Origin: Bowdeniella nasicola
GTDB taxonomy: Bacteria; Actinomycetota; Actinomycetes; Actinomycetales; Actinomycetaceae
Length of the DNA: 64,000 nucleotides
Assembly: GCF_900107735.1 (NCBI RefSeq)
Contig: NZ_FNQV01000006.1
Span: forward strand, 62,001-126,000
Direction: 5' to 3'
The notes beneath the pieces were generated by a model. It worked only from the letters and a program-made list of their open reading frames with translations. It did not search any database and was not told where the DNA came from. Below are positions 8,804-17,214 of the stretch, in pieces (within the stretch, counting starts at the first letter, position 1; each line of letters begins with the position of its first letter). A program made the translations under genes and the position numbers.

Positions 8804-9949
8804 TCATGCCTGGGGACGAATCGCGATGAGCATCGCCTCCACCGCCAGCAGTGGGGCGACGTTGGCGGCGAGGCGGCGGCGCGCGGTTTCCACGGCCGCC
8901 ATCGTGGCGACAGAGCGCTCGAGGCTGCCGGCGGCGGCGAGGCGCTCGATGTCGGAGGCGAGATCGGCGTTGACGAGGTCGATGTCGGAGCCGAGTTGGC
9001 GCACGACGACGTCGCGGTAAAGGGAGAGGAGATCAACCATGATGCGGTCCAGCACGTCGCGCTGGAAGCGCGTGGCGCGGCGCTTGTGATCCTCTTCGAG
9101 CTGCTTGACGCGGGCGCGCACGGCCGGGGGCAGGCGCGTCGTGCCGTCTTCGACGCCGAGATCGCGCAGCAGCTTTTCCTTTTCCTTGCGGTCGCGTTCC
9201 TCGGTGGCGGCAGCCGCGTCGTCCTTGGCGAGATCGACGAGCGTCGTGGCAGCGAGGACGGCGTCGGAGACGCTGCGGATTTCCAGCGGGAGGCGCAGGA
9301 TTGCGAGGCGGCGGGAGCGGGCGGCGTCGTCGGTGGCGAGGCGGCGCGCCATCCCGACGTGGCTTTGCGCGGCGCGGGCGGCAGCGCGGGCGATTTCCGG
9401 GTCGATGCCGTCGCGGCTGGCGAGCAGCTCCGCGATGGCGTCAACGGGTGGGATGCGCAGGCCGATGTGGCGGCAGCGCGAGCGGATCGTCATGATGACG
9501 TCCTCGGTGGAGGGTGCGCACAGCAGCCAGATGGTGCGCTCGGGGGGTTCTTCGATCGATTTGAGCAGGACGTTGGAGGTGCGCTCGAGCATGCGATCGG
9601 CGTCTTCAACGATGATGATGCGCCAGCGGCCGCCCGAGGGTGCGCGCTGGGCGACCTGGATGAGGCCGCGCACCTCCTCCATCGCGATGACGACCTTTTC
9701 CGTCGTGACGCGGGTGACGTCGGGGTGGGTGCCGGCCAGGACCTGGCGGCAGTTCTCGCAGCGCCCGCAACCTGCGGGCGTCTCGCGGCACTGCAGGGCG
9801 GCGGCGAACGCCGTGGCGGCAACCGAGCGGCCCGAGCCCGGGGGGCCCGTGATCAGCCAGGCGTGGGTCAGCGCCCCCTTGGTGGCGAGGGCATCGGTCA
9901 GTTCGGCGACGACGTGATCCTGACCGATGAGCGCATCCCACACGCTCAT
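8804..9949 (-). CDS. holB: DNA polymerase III subunit delta'
   Basis: Clamp-loader subunit of the replicative polymerase. The 381-residue protein starts with WDALIGQDHVVAEL, typical of AAA+ clamp loaders, and has the P-loop GPPGSGRS, a four-Cys zinc site (CRETPAGCGRCENC) and VIAMEEVR, with sensor-1 IEEPPERTIWLL. A long Lys/Glu-rich C-terminal region (residues about 225-300) is common in actinobacteria. It overlaps the tmk stop by 4 bases (ATGA), so the two are translationally coupled; topA lies just upstream. Confidence 0.92.
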   Translation of the reverse strand: MSVWDALIGQDHVVAELTDALATKGALTHAWLITGPPGSGRSVAATAFAAALQCRETPAGCGRCENCRQVLAGTHPDVTRVTTEKVVIAMEEVRGLIQVAQRAPSGGRWRIIIVEDADRMLERTSNVLLKSIEEPPERTIWLLCAPSTEDVIMTIRSRCRHIGLRIPPVDAIAELLASRDGIDPEIARAAARAAQSHVGMARRLATDDAARSRRLAILRLPLEIRSVSDAVLAATTLVDLAKDDAAAATEERDRKEKEKLLRDLGVEDGTTRLPPAVRARVKQLEEDHKRRATRFQRDVLDRIMVDLLSLYRDVVVRQLGSDIDLVNADLASDIERLAAAGSLERSVATMAAVETARRRLAANVAPLLAVEAMLIAIRPQA

Positions 9950-10557
9950 GGCCGGCCTGCTTTCAGGCGCGCGGTGACGACGGCCGCGACATTGGCGGCG
10001 ATCGTCTCGGGCTCACGGGCCGCGTCGATGACGACGAACCGCTCCGGTTCGGCGGCGGCCGCGGCGAGGAAGTTGTCCCGCACGCGGGTGTGGAAGGCGA
10101 GCGGTTCCCGCTCGAGGCGGTCGGGTTCGCCGGTGCGGCGCGCGGCGCCGATGCGCGGATCGAGGTCGAACAGGATCGTCAGATCGGGCAGCAGCCCGTC
10201 CGTCGCCCACAGCGAGAGGTCGCGGATTTCCTGGGTGCCGAGCTCGCGGGCCGCGCCCTGGTAGGCGACGGAGGAATCGAGGTAGCGGTCTGATAGGACG
10301 ATGGCGCCGCGCTCGAGCGCCGGGCGCACGATGCGGGCGACGTGTTCGGCGCGGTCGGCGGCAAACAGCAGCGCCTCGGTGCGGGCGTGGATGTGGCCGG
10401 AGTGCTGCATGAGGCGGCGTAGTTCCGCCCCGAGATCGCCCTCGCCCGGCTCGAAGGTGACACGGACGTCGTGGCCACCCTCGCGAAGCAGCTCGGCGAG
10501 CCGGCGAATCTGGGTGGATTTGCCGGCGCCGTCGCCACCTTCGAACGTGATGAACAC
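9946..10557 (-). CDS. tmk: Thymidylate kinase
   Basis: Phosphorylates dTMP to dTDP for DNA synthesis. The 203-residue protein has the P-loop FEGGDGAGKST at residues 4-14, the substrate DR motif in LSDRYLDSSVAYQG, and the LID-region arginines near REPLAFHTRVR. Length and motifs are standard. It follows topA by 10 bases and overlaps holB by 4 bases, making a probable topA-tmk-holB transcript for DNA metabolism. Confidence 0.95.
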   Translation of the reverse strand: MFITFEGGDGAGKSTQIRRLAELLREGGHDVRVTFEPGEGDLGAELRRLMQHSGHIHARTEALLFAADRAEHVARIVRPALERGAIVLSDRYLDSSVAYQGAARELGTQEIRDLSLWATDGLLPDLTILFDLDPRIGAARRTGEPDRLEREPLAFHTRVRDNFLAAAAAEPERFVVIDAAREPETIAANVAAVVTARLKAGRP

Positions 10558-10567
10558 GCGCGGCTCC

Positions 10568-13282
10568 TTAGCTCTTCTTCGTCGTCTTCTTCGCGGCTGT
10601 CTTCTTGGCGGGGGCCTTTTTTGCCGTCGTCTTCTTACGTGCGGGGGCCTTGCGCTTGGCGGGGCCCTTCGCGCGCTTTTCGGCGAGCAGCTCGTAGGCG
10701 CGTTCCGCTGAGATGCCTTCGACGGTCTCGGCGCGCGGGACCGTCACGTTAGTCGCGCCGTCGGTGATGTAGGGCCCGAAGCGTCCGTCCTTAATGACGA
10801 CGGGCTTTTCCGTGGCCGGATCGGTGCCCAGCTCGCGCAGCGGCGGCTTGGCGGTCTGCCCGCGTCGCATCTTCGGCTGCGCGTAAATTTCGAGCGCTTC
10901 GGCCTCGGTGATCGTGAAGATCTGGTCTTCGCTGGTGAGCGAACGCGAGTCGGTCCCCTTCTTCAGGTAGGGCCCGTAGCGGCCGTTTTGCGCCGTGATC
11001 TCGGTGCCTTCGGCGTCCTTTCCAACGACGCGCGGCAGGCTCATGAGCTTCAGCGCATCCTCGAGGGTGACGGTGGAAAGGTCCATCGTCTTAAACAGCG
11101 AGGCCGTCTTCGGCTTGGGTTTACGCTTGGGCTTGGCCTCACCCTCGGCGGGTTCGGGTAGGACCTCGGTGACGTACGGCCCGAAGCGACCGTTCTTGGC
11201 GATGATCGTGTGCCCGGTGTCCGGGTCGACGCCGAGCTCGCGGCCATCATCGGCGCTTGCGGCCAGGAGTTCGCGGGCTTTGTCCTCGGTCAGCTCATCG
11301 GGGGCGATGTCCTCCGGCACGGAGGCGCGCTGCGGATCACCACCCTCGGCCGGGGCTTCGGCTTCCAGGTAGGGGCCGTAGCGTCCGACGCGCAGCGTGA
11401 TGCCGGGAGCGATGTCGACGGAGTTGATCGCGCGGGCGTCGATGTCGCCCAGCCCTTCGACCAGGCCCTTCAGGCCGCTCGCGTCGTTTCCGGGCCCGAA
11501 GTAAAAGTCGGTCAGCCACTGGACGCGGTCCCGGTTGCCGGCGGCGATTTCGTCGAGGTCGGATTCCATCTCGGCGGTGAAGTCGTAATCGACCAGGCGC
11601 GAGAGGTTTTCTTCCAGCAGTCGCACCACGGCGAAGGCGAGCCACGTCGGGATGAGGGCCTGGCCGCGGCGGAAGACGTAGCCGCGGTCGGCGATGACGC
11701 TCATCGTCGCGGCGTAGGTCGAGGGCCGGCCGATCCCGCGCTCTTCCAGCGCGCGCACGAGGGAAGCCTCGGTGTAGCGCGGCGGCGGGTTGGTCGTGTG
11801 GCCCTCGGCGGTGACGTCGCGGACGGTGAGCAGCTGGCCACGCGTGAGCTCGGGCAGGCGAACGGATTCGTCGCTCGCCTTTTCGTTGCGCTTGGCGTCG
11901 CGGCCCTCTTTGTAGACGGCAAGGAAACCGCGGTGCGTGATGACGGTGCCGGAGGCCGACATTTCGACGTCTCCGACGCCCTCGACGTCGGCGGTGATGC
12001 GCACGGTATCGGTGTGGCCGGTGGCGTCGGTCATTTGGCTCGCGAGCGTGCGACGCCAGATGAGGTCATAGAGCTTCAGCTGCGCGCCCGAGAGCTGGCT
12101 GGCGAGTTCATCTGGGCTGCGGAAGGTCGAGCCCGCGGGACGAATCGCCTCGTGCGCCTCCTGGGCGCCCTTCGACTTCTTTTCATACACGCGCGGCTTA
12201 TCCGCGACGTTAGCCGAGCCGAAAAGCTCGGCGGCCTGTGCGCGGGCGGCGGCGATCGCCTGGCCGGACAGCGCCGTGGAGTCGGTACGCATGTAGGTGA
12301 TGTAGCCGTTTTCGTACAGCGACTGGGCCGTGCGCATGGAATCGCGCGCGCTCATGCGCAGCTTGCGGGAGGCTTCCTGCTGCAGCGTGGAGGTCGTAAA
12401 GGGAGCCGCGGGACGGCGCCGGTAGGGCTTGGTCTCCACCGCTGAAACGGCGACGGCATCCCGGCCGCCGGCCTCGCTCAGGCCCGTAGCGATGCGCTGC
12501 GCTTGCGCCTCGTCAAGGACGAGGACACCGGCGGACTGGGCCTTGTCACTCAGTGCCCCGTCGTCCGAAAAGTCGCGGCCAGTTGCCACCTTCGCGCCGT
12601 CGATGCTTGTGACGCGGGCGCTGAATTCCGGGTCGGCGTCCGGGGCCTTGAGCTCCGCGGTGATGTCCCAGTAGCTGGCGGCTACGAATGCCATGCGCTC
12701 GCGTTCGCGCTCGACAACGAGGCGCGTTGCGACCGACTGGACGCGGCCCGCCGAGATGCCAGCCTTGACCTTGCGCCACAGCAGCGGCGAAACCTCGTAG
12801 CCGACGAGGCGGTCGAGGATTCGCCGGGTTTCTTGGGCGTCGACGAGGCGGTCATCGACCTGGCGCGTCGCGGCCTTCGCTTCTTCGATCGCCTCGGGGG
12901 TGATCTCGTGGAAGACCATGCGCTTGACGGGAACCTTCGGCTTGAGTACCTGTAGCAGGTGCCAGGCAATCGCCTCTCCCTCGCGGTCCTCATCAGTGGC
13001 AAGAATGAGTTCGTCGGCGTCCTTTAAATAGCGCCGCAGTTCCGTGACCTTCTTCTTTTTATCCGAATCCACCACATAGTAGGGATCGAAACCCTCATCA
13101 ACGTTGACGCCGAACTTGCCGTACGGACCCTTTTTCATGTCGGCGGGCAGTTCGGAGGGTTGCGGAAGGTCCCGGATGTGCCCCACTGAGGCCTCAACCT
13201 GATACCCGTCGCCGAGGTAGGCCGCGATGGTTCTCGCCTTCGCAGGAGACTCGACGATCACAAGGGAACGGGTGGCAGACAC
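10568..13282 (-). CDS. topA: DNA topoisomerase I
   Basis: Type IA enzyme that relaxes negative supercoils. The 904-residue protein has the TOPRIM domain (ESPAKARTI at about residue 11; DEDREGEAIAWH near 97), the active-site tyrosine in ITYMRTDSTALSG, and GRPSTYA. As in other actinobacteria it lacks C-terminal zinc fingers; instead there are Toprim_C repeats (several NGRFGPYV-like units between about 620 and 850) and a lysine/alanine-rich tail of about 35 residues that helps processivity in mycobacteria. It leads the topA-tmk-holB group. Confidence 0.96.
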   Translation of the reverse strand: MSATRSLVIVESPAKARTIAAYLGDGYQVEASVGHIRDLPQPSELPADMKKGPYGKFGVNVDEGFDPYYVVDSDKKKKVTELRRYLKDADELILATDEDREGEAIAWHLLQVLKPKVPVKRMVFHEITPEAIEEAKAATRQVDDRLVDAQETRRILDRLVGYEVSPLLWRKVKAGISAGRVQSVATRLVVERERERMAFVAASYWDITAELKAPDADPEFSARVTSIDGAKVATGRDFSDDGALSDKAQSAGVLVLDEAQAQRIATGLSEAGGRDAVAVSAVETKPYRRRPAAPFTTSTLQQEASRKLRMSARDSMRTAQSLYENGYITYMRTDSTALSGQAIAAARAQAAELFGSANVADKPRVYEKKSKGAQEAHEAIRPAGSTFRSPDELASQLSGAQLKLYDLIWRRTLASQMTDATGHTDTVRITADVEGVGDVEMSASGTVITHRGFLAVYKEGRDAKRNEKASDESVRLPELTRGQLLTVRDVTAEGHTTNPPPRYTEASLVRALEERGIGRPSTYAATMSVIADRGYVFRRGQALIPTWLAFAVVRLLEENLSRLVDYDFTAEMESDLDEIAAGNRDRVQWLTDFYFGPGNDASGLKGLVEGLGDIDARAINSVDIAPGITLRVGRYGPYLEAEAPAEGGDPQRASVPEDIAPDELTEDKARELLAASADDGRELGVDPDTGHTIIAKNGRFGPYVTEVLPEPAEGEAKPKRKPKPKTASLFKTMDLSTVTLEDALKLMSLPRVVGKDAEGTEITAQNGRYGPYLKKGTDSRSLTSEDQIFTITEAEALEIYAQPKMRRGQTAKPPLRELGTDPATEKPVVIKDGRFGPYITDGATNVTVPRAETVEGISAERAYELLAEKRAKGPAKRKAPARKKTTAKKAPAKKTAAKKTTKKS

Positions 13283-13402
13283 GGATCATCCTTCGCAGAT
13301 ATATAGAGGAACGGTCTAGGGGTTACCCTACACACCACCGCTGAGCATACGCCCTTTTGTGGCACGTGATCTCGCGCGGCTGCCTGCAGGCCCCGTCTCG
13401 AT

Positions 13403-13948
13403 ATGCTGCCTCATATGTACGACATCGACCCGCTCACCCTGCGCGAGCGCATCACGGATCAGGATGCCTTCGATCACGAACTTGCCCAGCTGCGGGCGGC
13501 GTTTGCTAACGGTTCGGACGTGCGCGCCCAGCTCGTGCCGATGCTACGGATCGCGGGTCGGCTCGATGAGGCCGAACGGATGGGACGCGACTACCTCGGG
13601 CAGCTCGATCCCGATGTCTCCCCCGCCCGCGCTCATGCAGCCCGGCTGCGCCTTGCCCACGTCCTGCAATATCAGGGCCGATTCGATGAGGCCCTCACAC
13701 TGTTCGACGCTGTCGTCGCCGCCACCTCCGGATCGCTGCACGCATTCGCGTTGCAGCATCGCGGCAAGTGCCTCCTAGAATGCGGCCTCGCCCAACGCGA
13801 CACCGTCCAACTTCGAGCTGCGCTTGCCGATCTGGAAAATGCCCACGCCTTGCGTCAGGCCCTGCAGGTTGCCGACGAGTTAATTGCGTCGTCTTCGCTC
13901 GCGGTCAATCGGGTGCGTGAGATCCTTCAATCCACCTCAGAAAACTAG
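13403..13948 (+). CDS. Tetratricopeptide-like helical repeat protein
   Basis: A 181-residue soluble protein with helical repeats: ARLRLAHVLQYQGRFDEALTLF (written here in part: RLAHVLQYQGRFDEAL) matches a TPR unit at about residues 75-110, preceded by the degenerate GRLDEAERMGRDYL unit. Similar short TPR proteins occur widely in actinobacteria without a known role. The start at 13403 is uncertain; ATG at 13415 (MYDIDPL) is equally possible because no clear ribosome site is seen. Divergent from topA; a DnaA-box cluster starts at its stop codon. Confidence 0.75.
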   Translation: MLPHMYDIDPLTLRERITDQDAFDHELAQLRAAFANGSDVRAQLVPMLRIAGRLDEAERMGRDYLGQLDPDVSPARAHAARLRLAHVLQYQGRFDEALTLFDAVVAATSGSLHAFALQHRGKCLLECGLAQRDTVQLRAALADLENAHALRQALQVADELIASSSLAVNRVREILQSTSEN

Positions 13949-14137
13949 TTATCCACAGAAAGCATCCACACCCGTGTGAACAAGTACCCAGTCATCCGGG
14001 AAAATCTGTGGATGAACCGTGGACAACCATGAGGATGGGTATTTTCTGCAGAATCTAGCGGAAATTTGTCTATAGCACACGGAGCCTAGGGCTCGCAACA
14101 TCGCGGATAATCACACGGTTGTCCTCAGTTATCCACC
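13949..14137. promoter_or_regulatory. Cluster of DnaA-box-like 9-mers
   Basis: This gene-free stretch contains TTATCCACA at 13949-13957, a perfect DnaA box, and near matches: GCATCCACA at 13962-13970, TCATCCACA on the minus strand at 14007-14015, TTGTCCACG on the minus strand at 14017-14025 (within one base), TTGTCCTCA at 14119-14127 and TTATCCACC at 14129-14137. Six sites in 190 bases with an AT-richer core (about 14036-14085) far exceed chance in a GC-rich genome. dnaA and dnaN are not in the window, so this is not placed as oriC; a DnaA-titration or regulatory site is the cautious reading. Confidence 0.6.
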
Positions 14138-14176
14138 GAGGTGTGGGCACAATACACACCTTTTGTAGGTGGTCTA

Positions 14177-15145
14177 CTAAGACTTCGGCGCGCTGGCCGA
14201 TTTCGTTGGCGCGAAGCCGCCCGTTAACCAGATGATTGCCACAAGGATGCCTGGAACAATCCATCCCGCGACCCCCAAAATCGTGGCGAGGGTCGTATTG
14301 AAGATGAGCGGGGCGGCGCCCAGAACGAAGGCTAGACCCGCCGCGGCGTTCAGTGCACCGTGCCCGATCGCGGCCGGCCACACCGAGTCGGTGCGCAGTC
14401 GGACCCAATACAACAGGGCGCCCACGAGGGTGCACATGCCCGTCATGGCGCCGGCGGCGACGATGGGGTTCGCGCCGGGATAGTTGTAGCCAAGCAGCAA
14501 TAGCGGCAGGTGCCACAGTCCCCATGCGATGCCGGAGAACACGATCATCGGAAGCACGCCAAGGTGCGAGAGATGCGGCATGAGCCAGCCGCGCCAACCG
14601 ATTTCTTCCCCGAGCGCCGGAATGATATTCAGCAGCGAGAAAAAGACAATCGAAATGATCTGCGCGACAAGCACCTCGTGCACGGTCGCCGGGATCTGCT
14701 CAATAGCCTCCGCATTGTTCTGCGCGAGTGCCTGCTCGACCATGATCGAGCTCAGCCCCGATAGATTGGCGAAATCGAAGCGGTACACCCCAAAAAGTGC
14801 CGAGGTCACGAGCGCGAGGAAGACGAGGACAATCATGCCGAGCCAGGCCAGCACAAAATAGCCGAAGAAGCGCTTATAGGGCCGGGTAAAACTCAGCCCG
14901 AGCCGCTGAAAGCCCGAGATCTGGCCGTCGCGACCCATGAGCGGATAGCGCTGGATCCAAAAGACGACGATGAGCGCGGCGATCATAGGGGTCGCCATAA
15001 TCCCCACCGAGATCGGGATGAAAAACCCGTGCGAGAGTCCCGCACCCGAGGTGTACAGCGGCAGTGCGACAAGCCAAGCTAGGCCGAATGCGATCGCGAT
15101 ATAGGCGATCAGTGGGCGAGCAAAGCCCGCCGAGGGGGCACTCAC
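14177..15145 (-). CDS. CPBP family intramembrane metalloprotease
   Basis: A polytopic membrane protein of 322 residues with about eight hydrophobic helices. The CPBP/Abi signature is complete: motif 1 GEEIGWRGW (Glu-Glu plus Arg) near residue 189, motif 2 [10 protein letters not shown] (His) and motif 3 [10 protein letters not shown] (His, Asn). The family includes type II CAAX-processing proteases and bacteriocin self-immunity proteins; the substrate here is unknown. GTG start at 15145 overlaps the purQ stop (GTGA), so it is translated from the purine operon transcript, an odd pairing that is probably passenger linkage. Confidence 0.85.
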   Translation of the reverse strand: MSAPSAGFARPLIAYIAIAFGLAWLVALPLYTSGAGLSHGFFIPISVGIMATPMIAALIVVFWIQRYPLMGRDGQISGFQRLGLSFTRPYKRFFGYFVLAWLGMIVLVFLALVTSALFGVYRFDFANLSGLSSIMVEQALAQNNAEAIEQIPATVHEVLVAQIISIVFFSLLNIIPALGEEIGWRGWLMPHLSHLGVLPMIVFSGIAWGLWHLPLLLLGYNYPGANPIVAAGAMTGMCTLVGALLYWVRLRTDSVWPAAIGHGALNAAAGLAFVLGAAPLIFNTTLATILGVAGWIVPGILVAIIWLTGGFAPTKSASAPKS

Positions 15146-15942
15146 GAGGCGAGCAGCGTCGCGACGAGCGAGGTGAAGAACGTCGCGCCGTCAGTTCCGG
15201 TGCGCGGCCCCAGCGGACCGTCGGGACCATAGCCGGCCTCCACGGCGTGCTCCGGGTGGGGCATCAGGCCGACGACGTTGCCCTGCTCGTTGGTGATGCC
15301 GGCGATGTCGTTGATCGAGCCGTTGGGGTTCATGCCGTGGTAGCGGAAGACGACGCGGCCGGCATCTTCCAGCTCGTCGATCGTCGCGGCATCGGCCACG
15401 AACTGTCCCTCGCCGTTCTTCAGCGGGATCGTGATCGTTTGACCGGGCGTAAAGCGGCAGGTGAAAGCGGTGTCGGTGTTTTCCACGCGAAGCTGCTGGT
15501 CGCGGCAGATGAAGTGCTGGTGATCATTTCGCACGAGGGCCCCCGGCAGCAGGTGCGATTCGCACAGCACCTGGAAACCGTTGCAGATCCCGAGGATCGG
15601 CATGCCGCCGCCCGCGGCGTCGACGACGGCGTCCATGACGGGGGCGAAGCGCGCGATCGCGCCGCAGCGCAGGTAGTCGCCGTAGGAAAAGCCGCCGGGC
15701 AGCACGATGGCGTCGACGTCTTGCAGGCCCTCGTCGGCATGCCACAGCGGAACGGCCTGGGCTCCGGTGAGGCGGATCGCGCGCAGAGCGTCGCGATCAT
15801 CGAGGGTGCCGGGGAAGGTCACGACGCCGATGCGCAGTCGCGCTACGTCGGACTCGTTGAGGGAGACATCCGCGTTCAGGGCGCGGGGAGATTCAATCGG
15901 CGCGGTCAGATCGAGCCCGGGCATGGAGGAGGGGACAACCAC
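15142..15942 (-). CDS. purQ: Phosphoribosylformylglycinamidine synthase subunit PurQ
   Basis: Glutaminase subunit of FGAM synthase, which works with PurS and PurL in de novo purine synthesis. The glutamine amidotransferase core starts at RIGVVTFPG and has the nucleophile Cys in [10 protein letters not shown], the oxyanion [10 protein letters not shown], and the His-Glu pair in MPHPEHAVE. The frame stays open upstream to a TTG at 15987 inside purS; I chose the GTG at 15942, just after the purS stop, because only it avoids the overlap. An ATG at 15924 is also possible. All leave an unusual N-terminal extension of some 35-45 residues before the conserved core. Confidence 0.9.
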   Translation of the reverse strand: MVVPSSMPGLDLTAPIESPRALNADVSLNESDVARLRIGVVTFPGTLDDRDALRAIRLTGAQAVPLWHADEGLQDVDAIVLPGGFSYGDYLRCGAIARFAPVMDAVVDAAGGGMPILGICNGFQVLCESHLLPGALVRNDHQHFICRDQQLRVENTDTAFTCRFTPGQTITIPLKNGEGQFVADAATIDELEDAGRVVFRYHGMNPNGSINDIAGITNEQGNVVGLMPHPEHAVEAGYGPDGPLGPRTGTDGATFFTSLVATLLAS

Positions 15943-15946
15943 GGCG

Positions 15947-16201
15947 CTAGTCCGCCTCGGTGGCTTCGACGCTGACGACGTCTTCAATGATGGGGTTGGA
16001 CAGCGTGGATTCCGCGACGATGCGGGCGGCCTGCAAGTGCTCTTCGGTCACGTCGCCCTCGACTTCGAGTTCGAAGCGCTTGCCCTGACGCACGCCGGTA
16101 AAGGAGTGTTCACCGAGGCGCCCGAAGGCGGTGGCGATGGCCTTTCCCTGTGGGTCTAAAATCTCCGGTTTGGGCATGACGTTGACGATAATTCGACCCA
16201 T
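15947..16201 (-). CDS. purS: Phosphoribosylformylglycinamidine synthase subunit PurS
   Basis: Small subunit that bridges PurQ and PurL in the three-part FGAM synthase. The 84-residue product starts [19 protein letters not shown], the standard PurS beginning, and includes [12 protein letters not shown]. The ATG at 16201 was preferred over a frame extension to 16243 because a GAAGGAAC ribosome site precedes it and the family starts there. It is 4 bases upstream of the chosen purQ start. purL is not in the window. Confidence 0.93.
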   Translation of the reverse strand: MGRIIVNVMPKPEILDPQGKAIATAFGRLGEHSFTGVRQGKRFELEVEGDVTEEHLQAARIVAESTLSNPIIEDVVSVEATEAD

Positions 16202-16296
16202 TGTTCCTTCTTTTCGGGGTGCGGGGAAAAGGGAGTAACGCATAGCAGCCTAACGCCTCGCGCGGCTGCTGTCCGCGCGATCTCACGTGCCGGGAG

Positions 16297-17193
16297 CTAG
16301 AGGACGGGCTGGTGACCCGTGAGGCGTTCGAAGGCGTCGAGGTAGCGCTGGCGGGTGGCGGCCACGACGTCGTCCGGCAGCACCGGCGGCGAGGCGGTTC
16401 CGGCCTTGTCCCAGCCGGAGGCGGGCGAGCTCAGCCAATCGCGCAAGTACTGCTTATCAAAGGAGGGGGTGGCCTGCCCGGCCTCCCATTCTTCGGCCGG
16501 CCAGAACCGGGAGGAGTCCGGGGTGAGGACCTCGTCGCCGAGGATAATGCCCGCCTGGGTGGGTTCGGCGCGGCGGCCGAATTCGAACTTCGTATCGGCG
16601 ATGATGATCCCGCGGGTGGCGGCGATCTCGGCCGCTGTCGTGTACAGCGCGATGGTCAGATCGCGCAGCTGCTCGGAGATCTCGTAGCCGAGCTTTTTCA
16701 CCATCTGATCAAAGGTGATGTTCTCGTCGTGCTCCCCGACCGCGGCTTTGGCAGCGGGGGTAAAGATGGGCTCGGGCATTTTATCGCCCTCGCGCAGCCC
16801 GGGTGGGAGCGCGACGCCGCAGATCGCGCCGTCGCGGCGATACTCCGCGAGCGCCGAGCCCGTGAGATAGCCGCGGGCGACGCATTCGACGGGGTACATG
16901 TGCAGCTGGTGGCAGATCATCGCGCGGCCCTCGACCTCGGCGGGCACGTCGTAGGACACCACGTGGTTGGGGACGACGTTGCGCAGCTGATTGAACCACC
17001 ACTGCGACATTTGGGTGAGGATCTTGCCCTTATCGGGGATTTCGGTGGGCATGACGTGGTCGTAGGCGCTGATGCGATCGGAGGCGACGACCAGGACGAC
17101 GTCCCCGATGGGTGAGACGGAGGAGTCCTGCGGCACATAGAGATCGCGCACCTTGCCGGAATACATGTGCGCCCAGCCGTCTAGATCAAGCAT
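16297..17193 (-). CDS. purC: Phosphoribosylaminoimidazole-succinocarboxamide synthase
   Basis: SAICAR synthetase, which ligates aspartate to CAIR with ATP in purine synthesis. The 298-residue protein begins LDGWAHMYSGKVRDLY, with the ATP-binding SGKVRD loop, and has VVASDRISAYDHVM, the signature VECVARGYLTGSA and IIADTKFEFG. Length is in the usual range for the longer, fungal/actinobacterial type. It lies between purD (21 bases upstream) and purS on the same strand. Confidence 0.95.
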   Translation of the reverse strand: MLDLDGWAHMYSGKVRDLYVPQDSSVSPIGDVVLVVASDRISAYDHVMPTEIPDKGKILTQMSQWWFNQLRNVVPNHVVSYDVPAEVEGRAMICHQLHMYPVECVARGYLTGSALAEYRRDGAICGVALPPGLREGDKMPEPIFTPAAKAAVGEHDENITFDQMVKKLGYEISEQLRDLTIALYTTAAEIAATRGIIIADTKFEFGRRAEPTQAGIILGDEVLTPDSSRFWPAEEWEAGQATPSFDKQYLRDWLSSPASGWDKAGTASPPVLPDDVVAATRQRYLDAFERLTGHQPVL

Positions 17194-17214
17194 GACCCGT
17201 CCCCGCTTCAGTGG

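Noticed and set aside
8786-10264. A 492-codon open frame opposite holB and tmk
   Set aside because: Covers two genes with clear motifs on the other strand and carries no recognisable domain.
13949-14176. Calling this gap oriC
   Set aside because: No dnaA, dnaN or rpmH in the window and the neighbours (topA, pur genes) are not typical of an origin; only the box cluster can be reported.
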